From: Nocardiopsis_B mangrovi
Lineage (GTDB): Bacteria > Actinomycetota > Actinomycetes > Streptosporangiales > Streptosporangiaceae
Assembly (NCBI RefSeq): GCF_042653925.1
Contig: NZ_JBHSFQ010000005.1
Location: 1 to 64,000 of the forward strand
Direction: 5' to 3'
Length of the DNA: 64,000 nt
The position numbers and the translations under genes were made by a program. Every line of letters starts with the position of its first letter. The first letter of the stretch is position 1. Below, one piece after another: positions 24,052 through 33,333 of this stretch. Under the pieces are notes generated by a model. That model did not search any database. It saw only the letters and a list, made by a program, of their open reading frames with translations, and had not been told where the DNA came from.

Positions 24052-25959
24052 CTACCGCTGTTCGACGACCTCGAACTCAAGGGTGTCGGTGAACTCGCGG
24101 CCGTAGGAGTCGGTCGCGGTCACCTCGGCGGTGTGCGTGCCGGCGTCGAGGTCACCGGGCAGGTCGAACCGCCACAGGTGCATCGTCCGGTCGGCGAGGC
24201 TGCCGCCGTGGACCAGCTGCTGGGAGACCGCGTACGGGTCGGAGTACTCGGCGCCGACGTTGACCGCCTCGCCCTCCAGCCGCTGGGTGCGCTCGGCCTC
24301 CCCGGCGGAGCCGCCGTCGATGGCGACCTCGACCGTGGAGCCGGTGGAGCCGAAGAAGAAGTTGGTCGTCAGCCAGCTCCCGCCCGACAGGTCCTCCCGG
24401 TCGACCACCAGGGGGTCCTCCAGCTCGGGCGCCTCGCCGGCGGGATCGTCGTTCCACTCCTGGCGCTCGTGGAACCACTCGCGGTAGGTGGGGCTGTTGA
24501 CGCCCAGCTGCGTCTGCACCCCGTCGTCCTCGCCGGTGACGGTGTAGCGCTCCTGGAACCCGCTGCCGTCGATGTCCAGCGTCACCACGCCGGGGCGTCC
24601 GCCGTCGCGGCCGATCGCCGTCGGGTAGCCGTCCTCGCCGACCTCGCCCGAGTACCAGTCGCCCGAGATCGCGCCCGCGGTGATGTGCGGGAACGGCAGG
24701 CCCTCGACCCCGAAGAGGTCGCGCCAGCCCTCGGCGTCGTCACCGGTCTTGAGGTTCTCGACGCTGTGGCTGTGGCCGGACACCGCCACGGCCTCCCGGC
24801 CCTCCAGCAGCTCGTGCACGCGCTCGACCTGGTCGACCTGGTGCACCGGGGACCCCTCGTCGGCGTAGTTGAGCAGGCCGATGTGGCCGGCGACGACGAC
24901 GAGCTTGTCCCGGTCCACGTTGTCCAGGTCGCGCTCCAGCCACGTGAGCTGGTCGTCGTCCATCCGCCCGTTGTACGCCGGGTCGCCCTCGGGGTCGGCG
25001 CAGTGCTCCTCGATGCCCTCGGGGCTGTCCTCGGCCGCGGTGCACGGGTAGTCGACGGTGTTCAGCGCCACGACGTGCACGTCGCCGACGTCGTAGGAGT
25101 AGTACTCCGGCGCCAGCTGGGCGCGGAAGGTGTCGAAGGAGTGCTCGGCGCTCGGGGCGTCGTAGTCGAGGTCGTGGTTGCCCGGCAGGAGGCGGACCGG
25201 ACCGTTGACCTCGCTGAGCAGGTCCTTGATGTCGGGGTAGAGCGACAGGTCGTCGTTGGCGATATCGCCGACGAACAGCGCGCCGCAGCCCGAGTAGTCG
25301 TCGCGCTCGGACAGGTCGTCGATGGCGCCGGCGCGCGCGTACTCGATCTCCTGGCGGTCGGTGGTCTGCAGGTCGCCGGCGATGACGCAGTTCTGCGCGT
25401 CGGCGGCGGTCGCCTCGCTCTCGACCACCGGGAAGTTGACCGCGGAGGGCAGCGGGCCGGTCGGCTCGATGCCCCCGTAGCGCAGCTCCGGGGACCCCTC
25501 GGGCAGGTGGTTGTAGTGGAACTGCGGGATGTTGTGCTCGTCCAGCGGCACCTGGTATCCGGACGGCTGGGTGATCGACACGGTCATGTTGTCGAACGCG
25601 GGCAGCCGGTACCGGCCCGCTCTGTCGGTCCGCACCACGTCGCGGCCGTTGGTGACCATGACGCCGGCCAGGCCGCGCTCGCCGCCGTCGCGCGCGCTGT
25701 TCCGGTCGGCGTCGACGAACACCCGGCCGGTGAGCACCGAGTCGTCCGGGGCGCCTCCCGGAGTGCGGACGACCTCCACCTCGCCGCGGTAGGGGTCGTC
25801 GCCGCCGTTGTCCGGCTGCTGTGCGGCGGCCGGGACGGCCACCGCCGTCATCGAACCGGCGAGGGCGGCGGCGATCGCGGCCGTCAGCGCGGTACGGAGG
25901 CAGCGGCGCGTCCGCGGGGTACGAGGCGTCTGCGCGTGTCGCGAATACGTCTTCACCAT
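24052..25959 (-). CDS. Secreted calcineurin-like metallophosphoesterase
   Basis: 635 aa. The signal region is TRRCLRTALTAAIAAALAG then AVAVPAAAQQ; the RR pair leaves Tat export possible. A beta-sandwich precedes the catalytic domain (GRVFVDADRNSARDGGERGL to the PSGYQVPLDEHN strand). The phosphoesterase core has CVIAGDLQTTD, FVGDIANDD, LLPGNHDLDYD, VVAGHIGLL and VSGHSHS, which supply the two-metal site. The C-terminal domain (about residues 450-635) is the extra module usual in these cell-surface enzymes. It likely cleaves phosphodiester or phosphomonoester bonds outside the cell; no phosphate-regulation site was identified. Monocistronic. Confidence 0.88.
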   Translation of the reverse strand: MVKTYSRHAQTPRTPRTRRCLRTALTAAIAAALAGSMTAVAVPAAAQQPDNGGDDPYRGEVEVVRTPGGAPDDSVLTGRVFVDADRNSARDGGERGLAGVMVTNGRDVVRTDRAGRYRLPAFDNMTVSITQPSGYQVPLDEHNIPQFHYNHLPEGSPELRYGGIEPTGPLPSAVNFPVVESEATAADAQNCVIAGDLQTTDRQEIEYARAGAIDDLSERDDYSGCGALFVGDIANDDLSLYPDIKDLLSEVNGPVRLLPGNHDLDYDAPSAEHSFDTFRAQLAPEYYSYDVGDVHVVALNTVDYPCTAAEDSPEGIEEHCADPEGDPAYNGRMDDDQLTWLERDLDNVDRDKLVVVAGHIGLLNYADEGSPVHQVDQVERVHELLEGREAVAVSGHSHSVENLKTGDDAEGWRDLFGVEGLPFPHITAGAISGDWYSGEVGEDGYPTAIGRDGGRPGVVTLDIDGSGFQERYTVTGEDDGVQTQLGVNSPTYREWFHERQEWNDDPAGEAPELEDPLVVDREDLSGGSWLTTNFFFGSTGSTVEVAIDGGSAGEAERTQRLEGEAVNVGAEYSDPYAVSQQLVHGGSLADRTMHLWRFDLPGDLDAGTHTAEVTATDSYGREFTDTLEFEVVEQR

Positions 25960-26093
25960 GCAGGGCTCTCCGATGTATCGGGGGACGTGGCCGGCCGCGA
26001 GGGACCGGCGGAGAGCAACCCTTCTCGAGACGACTGAACGTCGGCCCAGCCGACGGCCAACGATCGGCCACCGGGCGATGACGAATGGCGAAG

Positions 26094-26147
26094 GCCCCCG
26101 CTCCCACCGCAGGCCACCGCGATCTCAGCCGCAGTGGGAGCGGGGGC
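26094..26147. terminator. 14-bp hairpin after the rpiR/DAO operon
   Basis: GCCCCCGCTCCCAC (26094-26107) and its exact complement (26134-26147). It lies 46 bp beyond the stop of the DAO-family gene and 130 bp upstream of the phosphoesterase start, so it most likely ends the minus-strand operon arriving from 28290. Confidence 0.7.
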
Positions 26148-26192
26148 GACCGCACGTCCGCGGAGCCTGCCGTACCCCGTCGGCGCGGACGG

Positions 26193-27374
26193 CTACTGGT
26201 CGCCGGGGACGAGCGCGCGGGGGGTCTCCGGGAGACCGTTCCAGTCGGCGAAGCGGTCCGGGCGGAACGGCGCCAACTGGTCGACGGTGTTCCCGGCGAC
26301 CACCTCGGCGGCGCAGTGCTCGGCGAGCACGGGGGCGAGGGTGACGCCACTGTGGGTCGCGATCGCGTAGAGCCAGCGCCCGTCGCCGACGAAGCCGGCC
26401 ACGGTCCGTCCGTCGGCGGGGATCGCGCGCCGGCCGATCTGCATCCTGTCGATCCGTTCCGGTCCCGGGAGCACGAGCACCTCGTCGAGCCGGCGCAGCA
26501 GCTCCCGCGCCTCGGGACCGGTGGTGCTCGCCGGCCGGTTCGGGTCGATCCCGCGGTCCAGGTCCAGTGCGTGCAGGACGAGTCCGCCGTCCGGCCGGGG
26601 CCGCACGTTCAGCCTGCTGGTGGTGAGCAGGCGGGTCGGATACAGGGCGCGCGGCCGGGTGTAGGCCAGCAGGCCGATGGCGGGCTGGCCGGCCGCGTCG
26701 GCCGGCGCCATCGGTACCCGGCTTCCGGCCGTGGCCGCCACCCGGTCGGTCCACCGGCCGGCGCAGCCGACGATCACGTCCGCGTCGATGGCCGATCCGT
26801 CGGCCAGGTGCGCCCGTGCGCCGGTGCCGCGGGGTTCGGCCCCGACCACCTCGGCCGGAGCGCGGACCTGCGCCCCCATCCCCTCCGCGGCACGCAGCAG
26901 GGTCGCGATCATCGCCTCCGGGACGCAGATCGACTCCTGGGGATAGGACACGACGTGCCCGACGTCCGGGGCCAGGCGCAGGGCGGGCTCCCGCCGGAGT
27001 GCTTCGCGGCGGTCCAGGACGTCGGCCGGATAGCCCCACCCGGCCATGCGGGCGAGTTTGTCCGTGAGCACCTGGGCGTGGCCGGTACCGGTGCTCCACT
27101 CATAGTGGCCGGTCCGCCACAACCACTGGCGCAGCGGCCCCGCGTCCTCGGCGAGCTCGCGGTGCCAGGTGTCGTGGGCGCGCAGCCCGGCCAGGTTCAG
27201 TGCGAAGTAGTCGTAGGGGCTCTTCCGGTTCGCGTTGACCCAGGCGTAGGACTCCCCCGACGCTCCGGCGCCGGGGTAGCGGGCCTCGCACACCACGACC
27301 TGCGCACCGGCGCGGGCGAGGGCGTAGGCGGCGGCGCTGCCGATGACGCCGGCGCCGATGACCACGATCTTCAC
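26193..27374 (-). CDS. DAO-family FAD-dependent oxidoreductase
   Basis: 393 aa. The N-terminal Rossmann motif is VKIVVIGAGVIGSAAAYAL with GxGxxG, then VVVCEARYPGAGASGES. The C-terminal part (GRWLYAIATHSGVTLAPVLA) matches glycine/D-amino-acid oxidase-like enzymes. It would oxidise an amino or imino acid, passing electrons to O2 or quinone. GTG 27374 is chosen because TAGGAGGAGC lies upstream; it is 13 bp from the rpiR stop, so the two are one operon. The divergent operon carries a sarcosine-oxidase-like enzyme, so the substrate may be a secondary or D-amino acid from the same pathway. Confidence 0.85.
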   Translation of the reverse strand: MKIVVIGAGVIGSAAAYALARAGAQVVVCEARYPGAGASGESYAWVNANRKSPYDYFALNLAGLRAHDTWHRELAEDAGPLRQWLWRTGHYEWSTGTGHAQVLTDKLARMAGWGYPADVLDRREALRREPALRLAPDVGHVVSYPQESICVPEAMIATLLRAAEGMGAQVRAPAEVVGAEPRGTGARAHLADGSAIDADVIVGCAGRWTDRVAATAGSRVPMAPADAAGQPAIGLLAYTRPRALYPTRLLTTSRLNVRPRPDGGLVLHALDLDRGIDPNRPASTTGPEARELLRRLDEVLVLPGPERIDRMQIGRRAIPADGRTVAGFVGDGRWLYAIATHSGVTLAPVLAEHCAAEVVAGNTVDQLAPFRPDRFADWNGLPETPRALVPGDQ

Positions 27375-27387
27375 GTCGGTGCTCCTC

Positions 27388-28290
27388 CTACTCGGTGGGC
27401 AGTGGGGTGACGTCCAGCTCGGCGCCGACGACGCTCGCACGCAGCCGGTTGACCAGCCGCAGCGTGTCCACCGCGGTCTCCCGTGTCGCCGAGGCGACGC
27501 TCAGGGTGAGCGCGTGGGCCAGGACGAGCCCCGCGGTCACCTCGTTGGCGGCGGTGGTCGTCGACTGCGGGGTGGACAGCACGGCGTGCACCTTCGACGC
27601 CAGTGCCATGCCGAGGCTCTCGGTGACGACGACGACCTTGGCGCCCACGGCGTCGGCGTGCTCGATGACCACCGAGAGCTCACGGAACTGCCGGACCGGC
27701 GCGAACACGACCACCACGTCGTCCGCACGCAGCTCCAGCAGCTCGTCGGCGAGCCGGAATCCGGTGAGGCCGCCGCCTCGCGCGCGTACGCCGATGCGCT
27801 TGAGCGACAGGCACAGGTAGTCGGCGAGGCTCTCCGCGGGTCCGATGCCGTAGGCCAGCACGGCCGGTGCGGCGATGAGCGCCTCGACGGCCCGCTGCCA
27901 CGACGCGGTGTCCAGCCCCCGGCGCAGCTGGCCGAGCAGCGCGATGGTGTCGTCGATGACCCGGATCGCCTCGTCGTCCTCCGCGGACACCCGGTCGAGC
28001 CGGTCGTCCATGGTGGCCGCGAGGTCGCGCTGGCGGGTCAGCACGTCGAGCATGCTGCGCTTGAGCTCGCGGAACCCCTTGTACCCCAGCGCCCGCGCGG
28101 TACGCACCACGGTGGCGTCGCTCGTGCCGGTGCGGGCGCCCAATTCGCCGGCCGAGCACGCCACGACGACCTGGGGGCGGTCGGCCATGAACTCGGCGAC
28201 CCTCCGCTCGCTCGCCGACATGCCTTCGGCGAGTGCGGCCACGCGTTCGTGCAGCGGGGGGTCCGCCCCCTCGCTTTTTGAAGTTTTCAT
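27388..28290 (-). CDS. MurR/RpiR-family regulator with SIS domain
   Basis: 300 aa. The N-terminal HTH_6 domain (about 12-85) contains LAEGMSASERRVAEFMAD and LGARTGTSDATVVRTARALG. The SIS domain (about 125-265) has VLAYGIGPAESLADYLCL and VVVVTESLGMALASKV. SIS domains usually bind phosphosugars or related anions; here the context suggests an amino-acid or hydantoin-type effector instead. It is divergent from the hyuAB/TTT operon and co-transcribed with the DAO-family gene, so it probably controls both directions. An imperfect palindrome TGAAGTTTTCA overlaps its start codon and may be an operator. Confidence 0.88.
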   Translation of the reverse strand: MKTSKSEGADPPLHERVAALAEGMSASERRVAEFMADRPQVVVACSAGELGARTGTSDATVVRTARALGYKGFRELKRSMLDVLTRQRDLAATMDDRLDRVSAEDDEAIRVIDDTIALLGQLRRGLDTASWQRAVEALIAAPAVLAYGIGPAESLADYLCLSLKRIGVRARGGGLTGFRLADELLELRADDVVVVFAPVRQFRELSVVIEHADAVGAKVVVVTESLGMALASKVHAVLSTPQSTTTAANEVTAGLVLAHALTLSVASATRETAVDTLRLVNRLRASVVGAELDVTPLPTE

Positions 28291-28297
28291 TTCACCC

Positions 28298-28327
28298 TTG
28301 ACCCAATCTTGTCGTGATGCCTACATT
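28298..28327 (+). promoter_or_regulatory. Sigma-70-type promoter of the hydantoinase/TTT operon
   Basis: TTGACC (28298-28303) and TACATT (28322-28327) are separated by 18 nt, about 38 bp before the first start codon. The -35 box lies 8 bp from the rpiR start on the other strand, so RpiR binding here could control both promoters. Confidence 0.6.
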
Positions 28328-28365
28328 ACCTCGCATTATCGGGTTCGTTCCTCCTGGAGGTGGAC

Positions 28366-29547
28366 ATGCCGGATCGGTCGCCCAGCCGGACTCGCGCTCC
28401 CGTACTCGATGCCGACGTCGTCGTCATCGGCGTCGGCACGATGGGCAGCATGGCGCTGTGGCACCTGGCCCGTGAAGGGCTCCGGGTGATCGGGATCGAG
28501 CAGCACGGCGAACTCGGCCACGAGTACGGCGCCGCGGGCGGGCGGACCCGGATCTTCCGTGTCGCCTACAAGGAGGGCGCCTGGTACGTGCCGTTCCTGC
28601 GCCGTGCGGGACGGCTGTGGGGCGAGCTCGCCGAGGCGACCGGTCAACGACTGCTGCTGCCCACCGGCGCGCTCAGCATCGGCGCTCCCGACCACCCCGA
28701 TGTCGCCGAGGTGCTCCGCAGCGCCGCCGAGTTCGGCCTGCCGCACGAGTACCTCGACCACGACCGGCTCGCCGCCCGGTACCCGCAGCACGTGCTGCGG
28801 CCCGGCGACGTCGGCGTGCTCGACCCGCAGGGCGGGCTGCTGCCGCCGTCGGCCGCCATCCGCGCCGCGGCCGGGCTCGCGCGCCGCCTCGGCGCCGACG
28901 TGCGGACCGGTGTCCGCTGCACCGGGCTCGACGAGACCGGCGGCCGTGTCCGCGTGCACACCGGACACGGCGTCCTGACGGCGGGCCGCGTCCTCGTGTG
29001 CGGTGGGCCGTGGACCGCCGAGCTGCTGGCCGGCGTGCGCGGCCGCTACGAGGTCCGCCGGGTGGTGCTGCACTGGTTCCGCGCCACCGACGCCGCCGCG
29101 TACGCGCCCGAGCGGTTCCCGGTCGGAATCCGGCGCAGCGGCCCGGAGGCCGAGCTGTCGTTCTTCCCGGCCGTCGGCGACGGGCTGGTGAAGGTCAACC
29201 TGCACGTCCCCAAAGAGGTCGTGCCCGACCCCTCCGCGTTCGACGGTTGTGTCCCCGGCGACTACACCCGGCGCGTCGAGACGGCCGTCGGCGGGCTGCT
29301 GCGCGGGCTGGAGCCCCGTGCCGCCGGGGCCGCGGCGTTCATCGAGGGCTACACCCCCGACAACCACGGCCTCATCGGCACGCCGCCCGGCTTCGAGCGC
29401 GTGGTCGCGATGAGCGGCTTCTCCGGGCACGGCTTCAAACTCTCGCCCGTGCTCGCCTCCCTCGCCGTCGACGCGCTGCTCGCGCGCGGCGGGGAGCCCC
29501 TGCCCGCCGGCCTCGCGCTCGACCGGACCTTCCAGGAGACCGCATGA
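28366..29547 (+). CDS. Sarcosine / N-methyltryptophan oxidase-like FAD enzyme
   Basis: 393 aa, the length of monomeric sarcosine oxidase (MSOX) and SolA. Seen: DVVVIGVGTMGSMALWHLA (FAD Rossmann motif), an early GAAGGRTRIFRVAY, Lys276 in DGLVKVNLH at the position of the MSOX oxygen-activating lysine, YTPDNHGLIG and GFSGHGFKLSPVLAS. The MSOX cysteine that links covalently to FAD, normally a few residues before TPD, is replaced (Phe325 region). The flavin is therefore probably non-covalent. It would demethylate or oxidise a secondary amino acid. ATG 28366 has GGAGG 5 nt upstream. First gene of a six-gene operon. Confidence 0.85.
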   Translation: MPDRSPSRTRAPVLDADVVVIGVGTMGSMALWHLAREGLRVIGIEQHGELGHEYGAAGGRTRIFRVAYKEGAWYVPFLRRAGRLWGELAEATGQRLLLPTGALSIGAPDHPDVAEVLRSAAEFGLPHEYLDHDRLAARYPQHVLRPGDVGVLDPQGGLLPPSAAIRAAAGLARRLGADVRTGVRCTGLDETGGRVRVHTGHGVLTAGRVLVCGGPWTAELLAGVRGRYEVRRVVLHWFRATDAAAYAPERFPVGIRRSGPEAELSFFPAVGDGLVKVNLHVPKEVVPDPSAFDGCVPGDYTRRVETAVGGLLRGLEPRAAGAAAFIEGYTPDNHGLIGTPPGFERVVAMSGFSGHGFKLSPVLASLAVDALLARGGEPLPAGLALDRTFQETA

Positions 29548-31604
29548 TCCGCATCGGAGTCGACGTCGGCGGCACGTTCACCGACGTGACCGCCCTGGAC
29601 ACCGGCAGCGGCCGGTTCCACATCTTCAAGCTCCCCTCCACCGGCCACGACCAGTCCATCGCCGTCGCCGACGGCATCCGCGGCGTGCTCGGCGACGCGG
29701 GGCGCGCGCCGCAGGACGTCACCTACCTCGGCCACGGCACCACCGTCGCGACCAACGCGCTGCTGGAGCTCAAGGGCGCGACCACCGCGCTGCTGGTGAC
29801 CGGCGGCCTGCACGACGTGCTGGAGATCGCCCGCCAGCGTAGGCCGCACCTCTACGACCTGTTCGCCGACAAGCCGCCCGTGCTCGTGCCGCGCGACCTG
29901 ACCTTCAGCGTCGCCGAGCGGCTCGCGGCCTCCGGCGAGGCCGTCGTGGAACTGACCGACGCCGAGATCGAGCGCGTCGCCGCCGAACTGGCGGGCTCCG
30001 GGGCCGAGTCCGTCGCGATCTGCTTCCTGCACAGCTACCGCGACCCCGCGCACGAGACCCGCGTCGAGGAGGCCCTCGCGCGCCGGCTCCCGGACGTGTT
30101 CGTCTCCCGCTCCAGCCGCGTGGCCCCGGAGTTCCGCGAGTACGAGCGGTTCTCCACCGCGGTCATCAACTCGTTCATCGGGCCGGTGGTCTCCCGCTAC
30201 ATCCGCCGGCTCGGCGAGCGCGTCGCCGAGGCCGGGCTGCCCGTCGGGCCGCGCGTGATCCAGTCCAACGGCGGGCTCGCCTCCACCGACGCGGTGGCCG
30301 AGCGTCCCGTGACGACGCTGCTGTCGGGGCCGAGCGCGGGGGTGGTCGGCGCGAGCTACCTCGCCGGCCTCGCCGGGATCGGCGACCTCATCACCTTCGA
30401 CATGGGCGGCACCTCCACCGATGTCTGCCTCATCCGCGGCGGGCGGCCCGCGTCGGCCAATGAGCGCGGCCTCGGCGGCTACCCGATCCGCGTGCCGTCG
30501 GTGGACGTGCACACGATCGGCGCCGGCGGCGGCAGCATCGCCTCCGTCGACGACGCGGGGGGCCTGCGCGTCGGCCCGGAGAGCGCCGGCGCCCGGCCGG
30601 GCCCGGCCGCCTACGGCCTCGGCGGCACCCGGCCCACCGCCACCGACGCCAACGTGGTGCGGGGCAGGCAGAACCCCGAGAGCGCGCTCGGCGGGGCCAT
30701 GCCGATCGACCGCGCGGCCGCCGAACGCGCCGTCGCCACCGTCGCCGAGGGGCTGGGCACGGGCGTCGTCGAGGCGGCCCGCGGCATCGGCAGGCTGGCC
30801 AACTCGCACATGGCGCGCGCCGTGCGCAAGGTGTCGGTGGAGGCCGGCGAGGACCCGCGCGAATACGTGCTCATCGCCTACGGCGGCGCCGGGCCCCTGC
30901 ACGCGGCCGAGGTGGCCGCCGAGGTCGGCATGACCCGGCTGCTGGTCCCGCCGAACCCCGGAACGCTGTGCGCGCTCGGCCTGCTGGTGAGCGACGCGCG
31001 CAGCGAGTTCACCAGGTCGTTCCTGCGCCGCGCCGAGCCGGAGACGCTGCCCGCGCTCAACGAGGCCGTCGCCGGGCTCGTCGCCGAGGGCCGGGACTGG
31101 CTGGCCGGGGAGGCCCGCACCGCGCAGCGGCACGAGGTCACGGTCCTCGCCGACGCGCGCTACCCGCGGCAGAACTTCGAACTGCGCATCCCGCTGCCGT
31201 CGGCGGAGCTCGACGCGTCCGCGCTCGCCTCGGTGATCGCCGACTTCCACGCCCGGCACGAGAAGGCCTACGGCTTCGCGAACCCGGACTCGCCGGTGCA
31301 GCTGGTGAACCTCCGGGCCATCGCGCACGGCGAGGTGGCCAAGCCCGCCATGCCCCGGGTCGCGGCCGGGCCGGCCGAGCCGAAGCCGCACGCGCTGCTC
31401 GGCCGCCGCGACGTCGACTTCGGCGACGGGCACGGCGCGCTGCCGACACCGGTGCTCGACCGCGCCGCGCTCAAGGCGGGCAACGCCTTCGCCGGACCGG
31501 CGATCGTGGAGCAGCTCGACTCGACCACCGTCGTGCCCCCCGGGTGGTCCGCCGCCGTCGACGAATTCGGAAACCTGCTGATCGAGGTGGTCGCGCATGA
31601 CTGA
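29544..31604 (+). CDS. Hydantoinase/oxoprolinase subunit A (HyuA)
   Basis: 686 aa. The actin-like ATPase fold is clear: IGVDVGGTFTDVTALDT, then YLGHGTTVATNALLE, LSGPSAGVVGASYLAG, ITFDMGGTSTDVCLIRG and a C-terminal GNAFAGPAIVEQLDSTTVVP. HyuA acts with HyuB in ATP-dependent opening of cyclic amides: 5-oxoproline, N-methylhydantoin or related imides; relatives carboxylate acetone or acetophenone. The ATG overlaps the previous stop (ATGA). The neighbouring oxidase makes N-methylhydantoin-like substrates attractive, but the exact substrate cannot be read from sequence. Confidence 0.93.
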   Translation: MIRIGVDVGGTFTDVTALDTGSGRFHIFKLPSTGHDQSIAVADGIRGVLGDAGRAPQDVTYLGHGTTVATNALLELKGATTALLVTGGLHDVLEIARQRRPHLYDLFADKPPVLVPRDLTFSVAERLAASGEAVVELTDAEIERVAAELAGSGAESVAICFLHSYRDPAHETRVEEALARRLPDVFVSRSSRVAPEFREYERFSTAVINSFIGPVVSRYIRRLGERVAEAGLPVGPRVIQSNGGLASTDAVAERPVTTLLSGPSAGVVGASYLAGLAGIGDLITFDMGGTSTDVCLIRGGRPASANERGLGGYPIRVPSVDVHTIGAGGGSIASVDDAGGLRVGPESAGARPGPAAYGLGGTRPTATDANVVRGRQNPESALGGAMPIDRAAAERAVATVAEGLGTGVVEAARGIGRLANSHMARAVRKVSVEAGEDPREYVLIAYGGAGPLHAAEVAAEVGMTRLLVPPNPGTLCALGLLVSDARSEFTRSFLRRAEPETLPALNEAVAGLVAEGRDWLAGEARTAQRHEVTVLADARYPRQNFELRIPLPSAELDASALASVIADFHARHEKAYGFANPDSPVQLVNLRAIAHGEVAKPAMPRVAAGPAEPKPHALLGRRDVDFGDGHGALPTPVLDRAALKAGNAFAGPAIVEQLDSTTVVPPGWSAAVDEFGNLLIEVVAHD

Positions 31605-33333
31605 CAACGTTGTGGACCAGGTGAGCGTGCAGGTGATCGGCAACGCCATGCTGTCGATCGCCGAGGAGATGGGCGCCGTGCTGCGCCGCGCCAGCTACTC
31701 CACGAACATCAAGGAGCGCGTCGACTGCTCCACCGCCCTGTTCGACGCGCAGGGCCGGCTCGTGGCCCAGGCCGAGCACATCCCCATCCACATGGGCTCG
31801 ATGAAGGGCCTGGTGCAGGCGCTCCTCGACCGGGACGGCGCCACGCGGCTGCGCCCCGGCGACGTCTACATCACCAACGACCCCTACACGGGCGGCGGTA
31901 CGCACCTGCCCGACATCACCGTGGTGGCACCGGTGTTCCACGAGGGCGGGCTCATCGGCTTCAGCGCCACCATCGCCCACCACTCCGACGTCGGCGGGCA
32001 CGTGCCCGGCAGCAACTCCGGCGACTCCACGAGCATCTTCCAAGAGGGCCTGCGCATCCCCCTGGTGCGCTTCATGATCGGCGGCGCCCTGAACGAGGAG
32101 GTGCTGGCCTTCATCACCCTCAACTCGCGGCTGCCCGAGGAGCGCAGGGGCGACCTGCTGGCCCAGCTCGCCGCCGTGCACACGGGCGGGCAGCGGTTCG
32201 CCGAGCTCCACGGCAAGTACGGCGGCACCGTCATCGACGCCGCGTGCGGGCACCTGCTCGACTACGCCCGCCGCAAGCTCGAGGTCGCCGTCGCCGCGAT
32301 CCCCGACGGCACCTACACGGCCGCCGACCGGCTCGACAGCGACGCGCCCGGCCAGGAGCCGATCCTCATCCAGGCCGCGATCACCGTCGCCGGCGAGGAC
32401 CTCTCCGTCGACTTCGCCGGAACCGGCCGTCAGGCCGATGTCGCGATCAACGTCGTGCGCTCGGCGCTCGAAGCGACGGTCTACTACGCGCTCAAGGCCG
32501 TTCTCGACCCCGGCATCCCGGCCAACGGCGGCTTCTTCGACGCCGTGCGCATCGAGGCTCCGCTCGGCAGCATCGTCAACCCGCGCCCGCCCGCCGCCGT
32601 CGCCGCCCGCACCGACGCCTGCCAGCGCGTGGCCGACGTGCTGCTCGCCGCACTCGCCGAAGCCGTGCCCTGCCGCGTGCCCGCGGGTTCCCACAGCTCG
32701 ATCACCTACGTCACGTTCGCCGGGCCCGGCGAGGAGTTCTTCGTCTACCCCGAGGTGATCGCGGGCGGCGCGGGCGCCCGGTCCGACCGCGACGGGCTCG
32801 ACGCGGTGCAGGTGCACGTCACCAACTCCTCCAACCTGCCCATCGAGGCGCTGGAGCTGGAGTACCCGTTGCGGGTCGACACCTATGAGCTGATCGCGGA
32901 CTCGGGCGGCGCGGGCGAGCACCGCGGCGGGCTCGGCGTGCGGCGCGACATCCGCGTGCTGTCCGCGCGGGCCGACTTCTCCGCACACGCCGACCGGCAG
33001 ACCTTCCCGCCGCGCGGGCTCGCCGGCGGCAAGGACGGCTCGACCGGCAGGTTCATCCTGCGTCCCGGTACCGGGGACGAGCACACGCTGGCCGGGGGCC
33101 GCGTGTCCGGCGTCGACCTGGCCCACGGCGATGTCGTACGCGTCGAGAGCCCCGGATCGGGCGGATACGGCGACCCGTTCGCCCGGCCCGCCGAACTCGT
33201 CGCACGCGACGTCGCGCAGGGGAGGGTCGGTGCGGGCAGCGCACGGCGGGACTACGGCGTGGTCCTCACCGACAGCGGCGCGGTCGACGCCGAGGCCACC
33301 GCCCGCGCGCGCCGCGCGCGGGACGGGGGGTGA
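31597..33333 (+). CDS. Hydantoinase/oxoprolinase subunit B (HyuB)
   Basis: 578 aa, standard HyuB length. Diagnostic sequence includes the N-terminal VIGNAMLSIAEEMGAVLRRA and SYSTNIKERVDCSTALFDA, then YITNDPYTGGGTHLPDITVV, SATIAHHSDVGG, and GLAGGKDGSTGRF near the end. His and Asp residues in NDPYTGGGTHLPD and AHHSDVGG are of the type that bind metal in this family. It starts 8 nt inside the end of hyuA, so the two subunits are translated together. It supplies the hydrolytic half of the ATP-dependent cyclic-amide hydrolase. Confidence 0.93.
   Translation: MTDNVVDQVSVQVIGNAMLSIAEEMGAVLRRASYSTNIKERVDCSTALFDAQGRLVAQAEHIPIHMGSMKGLVQALLDRDGATRLRPGDVYITNDPYTGGGTHLPDITVVAPVFHEGGLIGFSATIAHHSDVGGHVPGSNSGDSTSIFQEGLRIPLVRFMIGGALNEEVLAFITLNSRLPEERRGDLLAQLAAVHTGGQRFAELHGKYGGTVIDAACGHLLDYARRKLEVAVAAIPDGTYTAADRLDSDAPGQEPILIQAAITVAGEDLSVDFAGTGRQADVAINVVRSALEATVYYALKAVLDPGIPANGGFFDAVRIEAPLGSIVNPRPPAAVAARTDACQRVADVLLAALAEAVPCRVPAGSHSSITYVTFAGPGEEFFVYPEVIAGGAGARSDRDGLDAVQVHVTNSSNLPIEALELEYPLRVDTYELIADSGGAGEHRGGLGVRRDIRVLSARADFSAHADRQTFPPRGLAGGKDGSTGRFILRPGTGDEHTLAGGRVSGVDLAHGDVVRVESPGSGGYGDPFARPAELVARDVAQGRVGAGSARRDYGVVLTDSGAVDAEATARARRARDGG

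Noticed and set aside
24052..25959. Twin-arginine (Tat) export of the metallophosphoesterase
   Set aside because: An RR pair is present, but the full Tat consensus with the preceding and following residues is not met, so only export in general is claimed.
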